From the NCBI RefSeq assembly GCF_000337495.1, contig NZ_AOIS01000054.1, positions 89,721-129,530 of the forward strand: a stretch of 39,810 bases of DNA. Reading direction: 5' to 3'. Below are positions 16,342 to 25,845 of the stretch, piece after piece. The DNA comes from Haloterrigena salina JCM 13891 (GTDB lineage Archaea > Halobacteriota > Halobacteria > Halobacteriales > Natrialbaceae). The translations under genes were made by a program, and so were the position numbers. Positions within the stretch are counted from its first letter, which is position 1, and every line of letters begins with the position of its first letter. The notes under the pieces are model-generated. The model was not told the DNA's origin. It saw only the letters and a list, made by a program, of their open reading frames with translations, and ran no database searches.

Positions 16342-17268
16342 GTGCTCCGAGGCAGCGAACTCGAGGCCCTCGCCGCAATCGAACGGGGCGATACGATCGC
16401 CGACCTCGCGGCCAGACTCGAGTACAGCGAGAGCTACGTCTCCCGAGTCGTCGCGGACCTCGCCGCGAAGAACCTGCTCTACGCGGATCGCGACGGCCGC
16501 CGAAAGCGGGTCAGACCCTCCGACACCAAAGCGGTCGCAGTGTACCGGGATCTCGTCCGGCAGTACTCCCACATCGACTTCCCCGAGCTACTGGCCGGGA
16601 AAGCCCTCGAGGTGTGCTACTACCTGGATCGACCGCGAACGGTCGCCGACATCGCCGCGCGGAGCGACAACTACCGCAACACCGTCAACCGCGTGCTCGC
16701 GCGCCTCCGGGACCGCGGGCTCGTCGGCAGCGACAACGGAACCTACAGCTTCAACGGGGACTTCGACCGACTCCACGAGTTCGCCCGCGAACTCGGTCAC
16801 CATCTCCATCGACAGCGACTCGAGGCGGTCGCGCCGAGCGGAACGGTTCTCTGGGGGGACCACGACGAGTTCCTCGCCCAGACCGCGACGGAGATCGACG
16901 CCGACGGCTTTCACGAGACCGGCCTCGCCCGATTCGCGGCCTTCGACCTCCAGTTCCTGCTGCCCGATCGTCGCTACTACTTCTACGCCGACGATCTGGA
17001 ATCGATCCCGCCGGCGGACCTGTGCTGTCACACGCTCCTGATCGACGACGACACTCGCCACCGCTCCTACTGCCTGCTTCTGCTCAGTCGCGTCGACGTC
17101 GACGCGGACGAACTCCGAGATCGGGCGACGACGTACGGACTCGAAGACGAAATCGACGCCCTGTGTCGGTATCTCGAGACCGAGGGCGACACCAAGGGCG
17201 ACCGCCTCCCGGACTGGACCGAATTCCGAGAACTAGCAGCGGACTACGAGGTGACGCTTCCCGCATGA
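16342..17268 (+). CDS. HTH regulator of an HTH-nucleotidyltransferase pair
   Basis: A 308-residue protein with an N-terminal winged helix (ELEALAAIERGDTIADLAAR, then LEYSESYVSRVVADLAAKNL). A second wHTH-like unit lies at about 85-135 (VADIAARSDNYRNTVNRVLA). The mixed C-terminal domain (about 150-308) contains LFGD-like VLWGDHDEFLAQ and LQFLLPDRRYYFYADDLES. In haloarchaea this gene type is commonly followed by an overlapping DUF6036-type nucleotidyltransferase gene. Here the downstream ATG overlaps this stop (ATGA at 17265-17268), preserving the arrangement, although the partner is truncated. By analogy with HEPN/MNT and related pairs it may be a toxin-antitoxin-like regulator, which is inference. 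The GTG start is supported by the TATA at 16310-16318. Confidence 0.8.
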   Translation: MLRGSELEALAAIERGDTIADLAARLEYSESYVSRVVADLAAKNLLYADRDGRRKRVRPSDTKAVAVYRDLVRQYSHIDFPELLAGKALEVCYYLDRPRTVADIAARSDNYRNTVNRVLARLRDRGLVGSDNGTYSFNGDFDRLHEFARELGHHLHRQRLEAVAPSGTVLWGDHDEFLAQTATEIDADGFHETGLARFAAFDLQFLLPDRRYYFYADDLESIPPADLCCHTLLIDDDTRHRSYCLLLLSRVDVDADELRDRATTYGLEDEIDALCRYLETEGDTKGDRLPDWTEFRELAADYEVTLPA

Positions 17269-17417
17269 GACCGACGTTCGGACGCGAATACATCGAAGAC
17301 GAGTTCCGGCGAATCGCCGACGGATTGTCCAATCCGAGTACCGTCTACCTGATCGGCGGCGGCGCGATGTCGCTCCGCGATCTGAAGGCCGCGACGAAGG
17401 AGCTTCTCCCCTCTTGA
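17265..17417 (+). pseudogene. Truncated nucleotidyltransferase (DUF6036-like), N-terminal remnant
   Basis: 50 codons: MRPTFGREYIEDEFRRIADG, then STVYLIGGGAMSLRDLKAAT, then KELLPS and a stop. The GGGAMSLRDLK-T segment is the start of the nucleotidyltransferase fold (GG...motif). In intact relatives it runs on to the metal-binding D-x-D (KDIDLVV), about 150 further residues. Here the sequence diverges exactly at the K of that motif and stops, so the catalytic Asp pair is missing. Downstream (17418-17566) there is no continuation in any frame that I can see. It overlaps the HTH gene by 4 bp, as an intact partner would. A hairpin and a 10-bp direct repeat follow, suggesting a deletion or replacement event. 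Confidence 0.75.
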
Positions 17418-17527
17418 GTAACGAATCAGGCTACTGCTTTACGTAGCCGCAGAGTTCATCCTCTCGATTAAGCTACTGAGCAGAGCCTTTACTCAGCGAG
17501 ATATCGGGTGTTCTAATGTAACGAATC
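17418..17527. repeat. Direct repeat GTAACGAATC spaced 100 bp, with hairpin
   Basis: GTAACGAATC occurs at 17418-17427 and 17518-17527. Just inside is a hairpin at 17429-17434/17443-17448 (GGCTAC/GTAGCC). The pair begins one base after the premature stop of the nucleotidyltransferase remnant and may mark the junction that truncated it. Confidence 0.5.
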
Positions 17528-17566
17528 CCGGAATTCTTTTCACTACAGCGGCCCTGAAGTGGTCTA

Positions 17567-18790
17567 ATGAAAGAGGGATATCTCGTCGACGAGCCCGCGC
17601 CTGGGAAGTACTTGCCCGCCGACAGTGCGGCCAAGCTTCCCGCGGCGAAGTTCTATCTCCCGAACGATCTCCCTCCGGAACTCGATCTTTCCGCAGACGT
17701 GGTTCGGGCACACGGCCGTGCGATGCATTCGTTGGGACGGCTGGACGGGTTTCTCAGTGAAATCGAGGATCCTGATACGGCGCTCGGATTGTTCGTCTTC
17801 AAGGAGGCGGAGCAATCGTCGCAGGTCGAAGGGACACAGGTCACCGTCTCGGATATGCTGCGGAAGGACGCGGACTCGAAGGACGTGCGAGAAGCTCGGA
17901 ATTACGTGCGTGCGCTACAGGAAGCTGCCGACGAGCTCCGCGAAAGCGGTCACTCACGGGAGCATCTCTCGAACGAGGACCTCAAGTCGTTGCACGAGTC
18001 GTTGATGGAATCTGGACGAACGGACGACGAAGACCCCCGCCCGGGCGAGTATCGAGACCAGTACATCTGGATCGAGGAGGATCTTGATTTCGGTCGACAG
18101 ATACGGTTCGTACCGCCGAAGCCGGAGATCGCAACCGGGAAAATGGAGAATTTTGAGGAGTATATGCAGTCGGAGGGAGAGTATCCCGATCTAATTGATA
18201 TCGGCGTTCTCCATTACCAGATCGAAACGATACATCCATTTTTGGACGGGAACGGCCGCGTCGGTCGGTTGCTCATCGTCCTGATGTTACTCGCCGCAGA
18301 CATACTGATGCATCCGCTATTTTACCTGAGCTCCTACATTCGACGAAACAGGCACGAGTACACCGACTTACTGCTGGCGGTCAGCGAAGAGAATTGCTGG
18401 GAAGACTGGTTGTTGTTCTTTTTGCGGGGAATGAGGGAGCAAGCCGACGAGGCGTTTAGTCGAGCGAAGCTGATCTTAGATCTTCGAGATCGGTACGAAC
18501 AGCGATATCGAGACGCGCGCCCCTCCGTCAGGGAACTCATTGATGCGATCTTCGAGGAACCCGTCTTCACTGTCTCGAGAGCCGCTGAATTAACCGACAG
18601 AAGCTATCCGGCTACGAATAGTGCTATCGATCGGTTAGAGAGCGACGGGATAATTCGAGAAACGACAGGAAAGGAGCGATACCGAGAATTCCAAGCCGAA
18701 GAGGTCCTCAACGTACTAAACAAATCTGTGGCCGAAATACCGTCCCCCGGAGAACTCATCTCTGAAACGAATTCCGAGACCGGTCCGTGA
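17567..18790 (+). CDS. Fic family protein (AMPylase), self-inhibited class II type
   Basis: A 407-residue Fic protein. The catalytic loop is HPFLDGNGRVGR (H223-R234), a complete match to HPFx[D/E]GNGRxxR, so transfer of AMP (or a related nucleotide moiety) to a target hydroxyl is expected. The inhibitory helix motif [S/T]xxxE[G/N] lies N-terminal, as S84-S-Q-V-E88-G89, making it class II with built-in control by E88. A Fic_N-like region precedes it (KFYLPNDLPPELDLSADVVR). The C-terminal part (about 330-395) is a winged helix (VFTVSRAAELTDRSYPATNS, IDRLESDGIIRETTGKERYR). This architecture is widespread in bacteria and archaea, and targets are mostly unknown. It stands alone after the truncated nucleotidyltransferase. 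Codon use is less GC-rich than the core genes, consistent with transfer. Confidence 0.92.
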   Translation: MKEGYLVDEPAPGKYLPADSAAKLPAAKFYLPNDLPPELDLSADVVRAHGRAMHSLGRLDGFLSEIEDPDTALGLFVFKEAEQSSQVEGTQVTVSDMLRKDADSKDVREARNYVRALQEAADELRESGHSREHLSNEDLKSLHESLMESGRTDDEDPRPGEYRDQYIWIEEDLDFGRQIRFVPPKPEIATGKMENFEEYMQSEGEYPDLIDIGVLHYQIETIHPFLDGNGRVGRLLIVLMLLAADILMHPLFYLSSYIRRNRHEYTDLLLAVSEENCWEDWLLFFLRGMREQADEAFSRAKLILDLRDRYEQRYRDARPSVRELIDAIFEEPVFTVSRAAELTDRSYPATNSAIDRLESDGIIRETTGKERYREFQAEEVLNVLNKSVAEIPSPGELISETNSETGP

Positions 18791-18863
18791 AACGTATTCT
18801 ACTGTCCCGTACGAAGCTCCCTCGTGGAAATAGCCCGTCTTATATCAAGTGTTAGAATGTCCA

Positions 18864-18971
18864 TCATTCTCGAAAAAGTTCTTCGCCCAACTGAATTTTT
18901 CCCATAGCAACATACGCGTCGTAATTCTCCTTCTCGTCCTCCCGCATTATTTTCCGCGCTAATTGTCCCAT
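18864..18971 (-). CDS. Possible 35-residue protein or gene fragment
   Basis: The ATG at 18971 opens MGQLARKIMREDEKENYDAY, then VAMGKIQLGEELFRE and a stop. The composition is that of a soluble amphipathic helical protein rather than random frame. The frame stays open for 11 codons upstream before a TAA, so it could also be the C-terminal remnant of a longer gene. No promoter or homologue is recognised. It is convergent with the Fic gene and could be a leftover of the same accessory segment. Confidence 0.3.
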   Translation of the reverse strand: MGQLARKIMREDEKENYDAYVAMGKIQLGEELFRE

Positions 18972-19075
18972 CGTTACTGATAGATCCCTAATAGGATAAT
19001 CAACTTAGGCGTTGTCATCAGCATCAAAAGGGTTTGAGACTCTGTATCCAGTTCACCCGGCAAATCGCAGCGAAA

Positions 19076-19843
19076 CTAGGCGGGTGACTCGTCGCCCTCG
19101 TCCTCGAGATCCCCGAAATCGACGGCCGAACCGGCCCCGAGATCGATCTTCCCGCCGGCCGGCGCGCCGCTCTCGAGCACCACCGTCTCCCCGGCCGTCA
19201 TCGAGTCGCCCTTTTCCACCGAAATATCCTCGAGGTCCACCGCCGGGGGAAAGAGCACGTCCACCCGGCTGCCGAAGGCGATGTGCCCCAATCGCTCGCC
19301 GCGATCCATCTCGTCCCCGGGCTCGACGTAGGGGAAGATCCGGCGGGCGAAGGCGCCAGCGATCAGCGTCACTTCGGCGTCGAAGGCCGGTTCGTCGGGC
19401 CTCGAGTGGGGATCCTCGCCGTCGCTCGAGTCGTCCCTCTCCTCGGCGTCGGGCAGATTCGACGACTCGGTCTCACAGCGGACGTGGACCCGCTCGTTGC
19501 GGTCGGACTCCTTCGAGAACGCCGGTCGGTTCGCGCCGGAGACGTGCTCGAGGTCCGTCACCGACGCGTCGAACGGCGAGCGGACGACGTGGACGTGCCA
19601 GACGTTCATGAAGACGCCCAACCGAACGCGGTCGCCTTCCTCGCGGAGCACCGAGACGGTGCCGTCGGCCGGCGAGACGACGCCCGTCGGCGGCGGGGTG
19701 CGGTCCGGATCGCGGAAGAACGCGAGGGTGCCGGCCCCCACCGCGAGGGCGATGAGACTCACCGTCGCGCTGAACAGCAACGCGAACGGCGCGGCGAGCA
19801 AGGCCGGGATCGCGTACTTCCAGGCCCCGGGAGCGAAGTTCAT
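19076..19843 (-). CDS. asd: Archaeal phosphatidylserine/archaetidylserine decarboxylase
   Basis: A 255-residue membrane-associated proenzyme that decarboxylates archaetidylserine to archaetidylethanolamine in polar lipid synthesis. N-terminal hydrophobic helices (about 10-45) are followed by FFRDPDRTPPPTGVVSPADG and the active-site region GVFMNVWHVHVVRSPFDASV. Autocleavage to create the pyruvoyl group should occur at G191-S192 in HIAFGSRVDVLFP. The protein has a roughly 40-residue Ser/Asp/Glu-rich insert (about 118-160) that other members of the short family lack, and a 30-residue acidic tail. I chose the ATG at 19843 (MNFAPGAWKYAIPALLAAPF). A longer frame to 19945 adds residues of no membrane or domain value. 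The adjacent kinase is in the same orientation but 160 bp away. Confidence 0.9.
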   Translation of the reverse strand: MNFAPGAWKYAIPALLAAPFALLFSATVSLIALAVGAGTLAFFRDPDRTPPPTGVVSPADGTVSVLREEGDRVRLGVFMNVWHVHVVRSPFDASVTDLEHVSGANRPAFSKESDRNERVHVRCETESSNLPDAEERDDSSDGEDPHSRPDEPAFDAEVTLIAGAFARRIFPYVEPGDEMDRGERLGHIAFGSRVDVLFPPAVDLEDISVEKGDSMTAGETVVLESGAPAGGKIDLGAGSAVDFGDLEDEGDESPA

Positions 19844-20002
19844 ACGGGCATACACGCGATCGATTCGTATGGCCGTTACGGTGCCCCGCGGCCGCTCCGG
19901 GACGCTATCGCCCGCGTCACCGCCGAGACCCGCCAGTTCGAACACCGTCCGAAACAGTATCGACGCTCTCCCCGAGACGCTCCCGGCGCCGTCCCCGAGC
20001 CG

Positions 20003-22072
20003 CTACGCGTCCGCCTCGGCTCGAGGCAGGGTAAACGAGAACGTCGCCCCCTCGCCGAGCTCCGACTCCACCCAGATCTCGCCGCCGTGGCGCTCGACGA
20101 TGCGCCGGCAGAGCGCGAGCCCGATGCCGGTTCCGTCGTACTCCTCGCGGCTGTGCAGGCGCTGGAACACGCGGAAGATCCGGTCGGCGTCGTCGGGATC
20201 GATCCCGATCCCCTCGTCTTCGACCGAGAACCGCCACATCCGGCCGCACCGTCGGGCCGTGACCGCCACCCGCGGCGGCTCGTCGCCGCTGTACTCGATC
20301 GCGTTCGACAGCAGGTTCTGCAGCAACTGCCGGAGTTGGCTCTCGTCGCCCCGAACGCGGGGCAGCGGGTCGGCGTCGATCTCGGCGTCGGACTCCTCGA
20401 TCATCATCTGCAGATCCGTCAGGACGTCCTCGAGGACCGCGTCCATATCGACGGGTTCGAACGGCTCGCCCTGGGTGTCGATCCGGGAGTACTCGAGGAG
20501 GGCCTCGATCATCTCGCGCATGCGGTCGGCGCCGTCGACGGCGTAGGCGATGAACTCCTCGCCGTCCGAATCGAGGTCGTCGGCGTACCGGTTCTCGACG
20601 AGCGAGAGGTAACTCGAGACCATCCGCAAGGGCTCCTGGAGGTCGTGGCTCGCCGCGTAGGCGAACTGCTCTAAGCGCTCGTTCGAGGCCTCGAGTTCGT
20701 CGACCGTCTCGCCGAGCTGGCGTTCGTAGCGCTGGCGCTCGAGCGCGGTCGCGATGATCGTCGCGGCGCTCTCGAGGAAGTCGACGTCGTGGTCGGCGAA
20801 CTCCCGGGGCTCGCCGTCGTAGACGACGAGGACGCCCCACGGCTCGGCGATCGAGCCGACGGTCGCGCCCACGCCGCTCCGAACGTCGTTGTCGGTCAGA
20901 TGGGCGTCGAAGCGCTCGTCGGCCGCGACGTCTTCGACGACGATCGGATCGTCCGACTCGAGGGTCGCGCCGGCCAGCGACTCGGTGAGCGTCGAGCGAG
21001 CGCACTCGCTGTCGAGCAGGGCCTCGCTGCAGCCGACGGCCTCGCGAACCCGAAAGACGTCGTCGTCGGACCGCGCGGATCCGCCGGCGTCGGCCACGCT
21101 GCCGCCGCGACCGACCGCGTCGTACTCGAAGGCGACGCAGCAGTCGACCTCGAGGGCCGCGCTGATCAGTTCGGTTGCCTTCTCGAGGAGGTCGTCGGCG
21201 TCGCCCTCCTCTAAGGCGTGGCGGCCGAGGTAGGCGATCGACTCGAGCTGGGCGACCTTGGATTTGAGCGTCCGTTCGGCCTCCTTGCGCGGCGAGATGT
21301 CCCGGAAGAGCCCGACGAAGTAGCGGTCGCCCTCGTAGGTGAAGTCGTTGAGCGAGACCCCCAGCGGGACCTCGTGGCCAGCCTTGTGCTGGCCCGGCAA
21401 CTCGACGTACGTCCAGTTCAGATTCCGCTCGCCGGTCTCGAGGTAGTTCTGCAGAGCGTCGAGGTGGGCCTGTCGCAGCCGCGGCGGAATGGTGTTGACC
21501 TTGCTCGAGCCGACGAGTTCGTCCGGGTCGTGGCCGAGAATCCGTTCGACGGCGGGGTTGGCGTACTGGACGTCGCTGTTCGTATCGAGGATGATGATGC
21601 CGTCGGGGAGCGCGTTGGCCAGCGCCTGAAACGTCCGGCCGTAGGTGAGATCCGAGTCGGAAACCGACTCCGTGGCGGTCGGCCGCCGGGTGACGATACC
21701 CGCGAGTTGGGGTCCGTCGTCGGTCTCGCGGACCTCGAGGTGGGCGTCGACGGCGATCGTCGTCTCCGCGTTCGTCCGAATCGAGAACTGCTCCGAGAAC
21801 GGGTCCGCGTCGGCCGCGTCGTCGACCAGCGACTCGAGCGTCGGATCGTCGGCCGCCGTGAGCTCCGAAAACGGCGTGCCGATCAGTTCCGAGCGGTCGA
21901 AGCCGGTCAGCGACGCGAAGGCGTCGGTGGCCGCGGCGATCGTTCCGTCCGCTCCGACGCGAACGGCGGCGACGTCCGCCGCATCGAGCAGGGCACCGGT
22001 ACCGAATACGCTCGAGGACGCCTGGGAGTCCGTATTTCCGGCGGACGGCGCCGACGGAGGGCCCGATTCCAT
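20003..22072 (-). CDS. PAS-PAS-GAF sensor histidine kinase
   Basis: A 689-residue cytoplasmic histidine kinase without membrane helices. PAS 1 covers about 25-130 ([20 protein letters not shown]), PAS 2 about 145-265 ([20 protein letters not shown], then [20 protein letters not shown]) and GAF about 290-455 ([20 protein letters not shown]). HisKA has the phosphoacceptor H476 in [20 protein letters not shown]. The ATPase domain has N box [14 protein letters not shown]1 [13 protein letters not shown] box IFRVFQRLH and G2 [18 protein letters not shown]. All kinase motifs are present, so it should be active. The GAF domain has C-rich [12 protein letters not shown], possibly a ligand or redox pocket (inference). 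The signal is unknown. The receiver protein at 15825 is a candidate partner only by proximity. Confidence 0.93.
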   Translation of the reverse strand: MESGPPSAPSAGNTDSQASSSVFGTGALLDAADVAAVRVGADGTIAAATDAFASLTGFDRSELIGTPFSELTAADDPTLESLVDDAADADPFSEQFSIRTNAETTIAVDAHLEVRETDDGPQLAGIVTRRPTATESVSDSDLTYGRTFQALANALPDGIIILDTNSDVQYANPAVERILGHDPDELVGSSKVNTIPPRLRQAHLDALQNYLETGERNLNWTYVELPGQHKAGHEVPLGVSLNDFTYEGDRYFVGLFRDISPRKEAERTLKSKVAQLESIAYLGRHALEEGDADDLLEKATELISAALEVDCCVAFEYDAVGRGGSVADAGGSARSDDDVFRVREAVGCSEALLDSECARSTLTESLAGATLESDDPIVVEDVAADERFDAHLTDNDVRSGVGATVGSIAEPWGVLVVYDGEPREFADHDVDFLESAATIIATALERQRYERQLGETVDELEASNERLEQFAYAASHDLQEPLRMVSSYLSLVENRYADDLDSDGEEFIAYAVDGADRMREMIEALLEYSRIDTQGEPFEPVDMDAVLEDVLTDLQMMIEESDAEIDADPLPRVRGDESQLRQLLQNLLSNAIEYSGDEPPRVAVTARRCGRMWRFSVEDEGIGIDPDDADRIFRVFQRLHSREEYDGTGIGLALCRRIVERHGGEIWVESELGEGATFSFTLPRAEADA

Positions 22073-22230
22073 TGCCCGTCATTGGCCGGTCCCGATAATA
22101 AGGGCTGGGTTCGCGAGCCGGCCGAGCCCTTGGAAATCTAATCCCTTCGCGCTCGAAACGACCGACGAGTCGATATCGATTCGATCAGGATCGGTCGCAC
22201 CGCCGCCAGCGAGCGGCGGTCGGCATCGGC

Positions 22231-25071
22231 TCAGTCCCAGAACGACTGGGTGCGCGCGTACTCGCGTTCCTTCGAGAGGATGTCGCGGTAGAACTCGTCC
22301 TCGTCCTCCCGGAGCTTGTTGATGATCTGGGCGGCGTTGTGCGGGCCGACGCCGCGGGCCGCCATCGCGACGACGGCCTGCTTGCCGTGGCTCTGGACGA
22401 GACTCGCCGACCGGTAGGCGCGCTCGGTCATCTTCTCCTGTTCCTCGTCTTTCTCCGCGGCGCGGACCGCGTCGACGACCTCGTCGGCCCACGGGTTCAG
22501 TGCCGCGATCCGGGTCGAACCGCACTCGCCGCACTCGGGCTGGTCGGCCACGCGGCGGACCTTCGTCTTCACCTTCCACTCCTTGCAGTGGGTACACAGC
22601 AGGATGATCCGGTCGTTCTGCAGGCGCTCGCGGACCGTGTTGATGACGCTCGCATCGGCGTTCTCCGGTGCCAACAGCTCCTTCCCGCCCGAGGAGCGGC
22701 CGCCCTGCCCGACCGGCGTCCGCCCGCGGTGGGTCACCAGTTCGATCTCGCCCGACTGGATCCCCTCGAGGACCGCGCTCGCCCGCTCGACGTCCAGATC
22801 CTCGTGGAACACCTCGCGGATCGACTCCTGGTACATCGGCGTGTCCTCCAGGGCCGCGAGCAGCCGCTCGTTCGAGAGCCGGCCGGAGCCATTGCTCTGC
22901 CAGCGCTTGAGCGCGCCGAACTTCGCCGAGACCTGCGCCAACCGGAAGGCCAGCGCGTCGGAGTTCTTCAGCCCGAGTTCGACGAGCGCCTCGACGTGGC
23001 CGGGATCGGTCTCCTCGAGCACGCCCACGATGTCGCTGGTCGCGATCGAGTTCGGCACCTCGAGTTCGATCCGGTAGGGATCGGTCTCCAGCCCCACGGA
23101 AGCGCCCGCCTGCTGGCCGAGCAGCGAGGAGAGCACGCGACCGAGCGTCTCGTTGGCCGTGTGGCCGAAGGGGGCGTTCAGGACGACGGTCCGACCCCGG
23201 CGCTCTAAGACGAGCCGGTCGGCCGTCGGCATCGGCGACTCGGCGTCGACCTGGCGCTCGAGTTGCTCGCAGGCCTCGGTCAGGGTGTACTCGTCGCCGG
23301 GATACCGGCCTGACAACTCGCGGCCGACCGCGGCGGCGTCCGCACCAGCCGATAACTGCGGCTCCGCGACGGCCCGAATCTCGCCGACCTCGCCAGCCAC
23401 CGCGGCGGGGACGGGGATCTCCTGGCCGATCCACGACGGCACCTCGCCGGCGGGGTCCTCGATCGGACTGACCTTGACGCGGGCCTCCTCGTCGTCGATC
23501 TCGGCGATGCGCCACATCTCGCCGCGCTGGATGAAGACCTCGCCGGGCTGGGCGAAGTTGACGACGAACCGCTCGTCTAAGGTCCCGATCTGTTGGCCCG
23601 AGGCGATGTCGTGGACCTCGTAGGTCTCCTCGTCGGGGATCATCGAGAGGTTCGAGTAGACGTACTGCCAGGTCCCGCCGGTCGTCTCGAGGCGGTCCTC
23701 GCCCTCGTCGAACCAGACGATCCGGTTGCGGTGGAGCTCCGAGGCGACCTCGCGGACCGTCTCCTCGGGCACGTCGCGGAACGGGTACGCGCGCGTGATC
23801 GTCTCGTAGGCCTCCCGAAAGCGGGTGTCGCCGCGGCTCTGGACGATCCCCGGAATCTGGTTGGCCACGACGTCCAGGCTCCCCTCGTGGATCGCGGCCG
23901 GTTCGACCTCGCCGTCGCGGGCGCGGCGAGCGATCGAAAGCGCCTCGAACGTGTCGTCCGGCCGGGTCGTGACGATGGTCCCGCTCGAGACCTCGTCCTG
24001 TCGGTGCCCCGCCCGTCCGATCCGCTGGAGCAGCCGCGTCACCTGCCGCGGGCTCTTGTACTGGACGACGTGGTCGACCCGGCCGACGTCGATCCCCAGC
24101 TCCATCGAGGACGTACAGAGCAGCCCGTCCAACTCGCCCGCTTTGAACCGGTCCTCGACCTCGATGCGGGCCTCCTTCGAGAGCGAGCCGTGGTGGACGC
24201 CGATCGGGAGGTCGAGCTCGTTGAACCGCGAGCCCAGCGCCTCCGCTGTCTGACGCGTGTTGACGAATATCAAAGACGACTCGTTCTCGGCGACGATATC
24301 GCGGATCAGCCGGACGTGGCTGGCCGTATCCGGTTCGGTCATCAGTTCACCCGCGAGTCGCTCGTCCTCCTCGGTGATCTCCGGATTGCGGACGGCGACG
24401 TCGACGTTGCTCCCGACGTCGATTTCCCGAATCTCGCAGGGACGGCCGCCGGTCAGGAACTGTCCGACCTCCCCCGGATCGCCCACCGTCGCAGAGAGAC
24501 CGATCCGCTGCATGTCGCCCGCGAGGTCGTGCAGCCGCTCGAGGCCGATCGCCAGCTGAGCCCCCCGCTTGGAGGCCGCGAGTTCGTGGACCTCGTCGAT
24601 CACGACGTGGGAAACGTCCTGCAACGCCTCGCGAAGGCGTTCGCCGGTGAGCATCGCCTGGACGGTTTCCGGCGTCGTGACCAGGACGTCCGGAGGGTTC
24701 TCGGCCTGTTTCCCCCGCTGGTACTGGGTCGTGTCGCCGTGGCGGACGTCCACCTCGAGATCTAAGTACTCGCCCCACCACTCGAGGCGCTCGCGCATGT
24801 CGCGGTTGAGCGCCCGCAGCGGAGTGATGTAGAGCGCGCCGAACCCCTCCGGCGGTCCGTCATCCGCAACCAGATGGTCGAAAACGGGCAACATCGCCGT
24901 CTCGGTCTTGCCGCTCCCGGTCGGCGCGATCACGAGCGTGTGCTGGCCGGCCGACAGCGGCGGAATCGCCAGTCGCTGCGGTGCCGTCGGCGTCGAGAAA
25001 CCGCGTTCGGACAGCGCCCCGCGAACGGTCGATCCGAGGTGCGTAAACGCCGCGACGTCGCCCTCACTCAT
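22231..25071 (-). CDS. lhr: Lhr-type ATP-dependent helicase
   Basis: A 946-residue superfamily 2 helicase of the Lhr group (large helicase-related), a 3'-5' DNA/RNA unwinding enzyme linked to repair. Q motif and RecA1: TAPQRLAIPPL, Walker A APTGSGKT (49-56), DEVH box (159-162), SAT in GLSATVGD. RecA2: SLIFVNTRQTAEALGSRF, GIDVGRVDHVVQYKSPRQV and the arginine-finger motif LQRIGRAGHR. The Lhr winged-helix and core domains follow (about 420-800). A zinc-binding pair CTHC and CGECG near 820-845 is conserved in archaeal members. I chose the ATG at 25071; the preceding GTG at 25074 would add only one residue. It stands as a single gene between the kinase and a membrane protein gene. Confidence 0.93.
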   Translation of the reverse strand: MSEGDVAAFTHLGSTVRGALSERGFSTPTAPQRLAIPPLSAGQHTLVIAPTGSGKTETAMLPVFDHLVADDGPPEGFGALYITPLRALNRDMRERLEWWGEYLDLEVDVRHGDTTQYQRGKQAENPPDVLVTTPETVQAMLTGERLREALQDVSHVVIDEVHELAASKRGAQLAIGLERLHDLAGDMQRIGLSATVGDPGEVGQFLTGGRPCEIREIDVGSNVDVAVRNPEITEEDERLAGELMTEPDTASHVRLIRDIVAENESSLIFVNTRQTAEALGSRFNELDLPIGVHHGSLSKEARIEVEDRFKAGELDGLLCTSSMELGIDVGRVDHVVQYKSPRQVTRLLQRIGRAGHRQDEVSSGTIVTTRPDDTFEALSIARRARDGEVEPAAIHEGSLDVVANQIPGIVQSRGDTRFREAYETITRAYPFRDVPEETVREVASELHRNRIVWFDEGEDRLETTGGTWQYVYSNLSMIPDEETYEVHDIASGQQIGTLDERFVVNFAQPGEVFIQRGEMWRIAEIDDEEARVKVSPIEDPAGEVPSWIGQEIPVPAAVAGEVGEIRAVAEPQLSAGADAAAVGRELSGRYPGDEYTLTEACEQLERQVDAESPMPTADRLVLERRGRTVVLNAPFGHTANETLGRVLSSLLGQQAGASVGLETDPYRIELEVPNSIATSDIVGVLEETDPGHVEALVELGLKNSDALAFRLAQVSAKFGALKRWQSNGSGRLSNERLLAALEDTPMYQESIREVFHEDLDVERASAVLEGIQSGEIELVTHRGRTPVGQGGRSSGGKELLAPENADASVINTVRERLQNDRIILLCTHCKEWKVKTKVRRVADQPECGECGSTRIAALNPWADEVVDAVRAAEKDEEQEKMTERAYRSASLVQSHGKQAVVAMAARGVGPHNAAQIINKLREDEDEFYRDILSKEREYARTQSFWD

Positions 25072-25221
25072 CACTGCGCGCTAGGAGAGAGACCCGGATA
25101 AGCACCACGTTCCCGGTAGGACCGGCTGGCGTTTCGAGGGCCGATCGAGGGACTCGAGCATCTCGCACAAATCTGATCGCGGAGACGACGCGCTCTGCGT
25201 TCGGCACACCGACGAACACCG

Positions 25222-25845
25222 CTACTCCTCGTCGGCGTCCGATTCGTCCGTCTCTGACAGCTCCGACTCGTCCGTCCCCGACTCCTCCGTCTCCGATTCC
25301 TCAGCGTCCGCTTCTTCGCCATCCACATCGTCAACCAGTTCCTCGACGTCCTCGTCGACCGCCATCTCGCCCGGTTCGGCCGGTTTGTCCTGGATCTCTT
25401 CGCTGGTTCCCGAGGAGACCTTGGTTGGCGACGGCTCGTCGGCGAGGTCGGCGTTGACGTCCGACTCGTCGATCGGTGCGGCGTCGCCGGTATCGGCGAA
25501 CTCCGCGCCGCTGTCGGCCCCCTCGGAACCCTCGCCGTCGTCGGACCCGCGGACGCCGATCGGAATCGGCTGTGACTCCGTGGGCACGGCCGCAGCGACT
25601 CGCTCCTCGACCGCGTCCGGGACGGTGGCCGCGGTCCGATCGCGAACCGTCTCGAGCGACGCGTCGACGCCCCCATCGTCGCCCGACGAGCGAAGTCGGG
25701 AGACGGCGTACGCGACGGCGGCGGCCCCGGCGGCGACGAACAGGAACGTTCGGACGGGCGACTCACTCGAGGAGGAGTCGGTCGCGTCCGGTGGCGATTC
25801 ACGCGTCGATGGGTCGGTCTCGCCGGCGGCGGATCGAAAGCGCAT
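25222..25845 (-). CDS. Haloarchaeal single-pass membrane protein with acidic tail
   Basis: A 207-residue protein: an N-terminal Ser/Asp-rich cytoplasmic or external stretch, one membrane helix at about 31-48 (TFLFVAAGAAAVAYAVSRLR), then a long acidic, Ser/Glu-rich tail with no fold visible. The last 40 residues are a TEES/DES low-complexity run. Such proteins are common in haloarchaea with unknown function. I chose the ATG at 25845 (MRFRSAAGETDPST). An in-frame start at 25911 would add 22 residues and shift nothing functional. It is divergent from the PGF-CTERM surface protein gene. Confidence 0.65.
   Translation of the reverse strand: MRFRSAAGETDPSTRESPPDATDSSSSESPVRTFLFVAAGAAAVAYAVSRLRSSGDDGGVDASLETVRDRTAATVPDAVEERVAAAVPTESQPIPIGVRGSDDGEGSEGADSGAEFADTGDAAPIDESDVNADLADEPSPTKVSSGTSEEIQDKPAEPGEMAVDEDVEELVDDVDGEEADAEESETEESGTDESELSETDESDADEE

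Noticed and set aside
19917-22082. 721-codon Arg-rich open frame overlapping the histidine kinase
   Set aside because: Shifted-frame shadow of the kinase with more than a quarter Arg and no motif.
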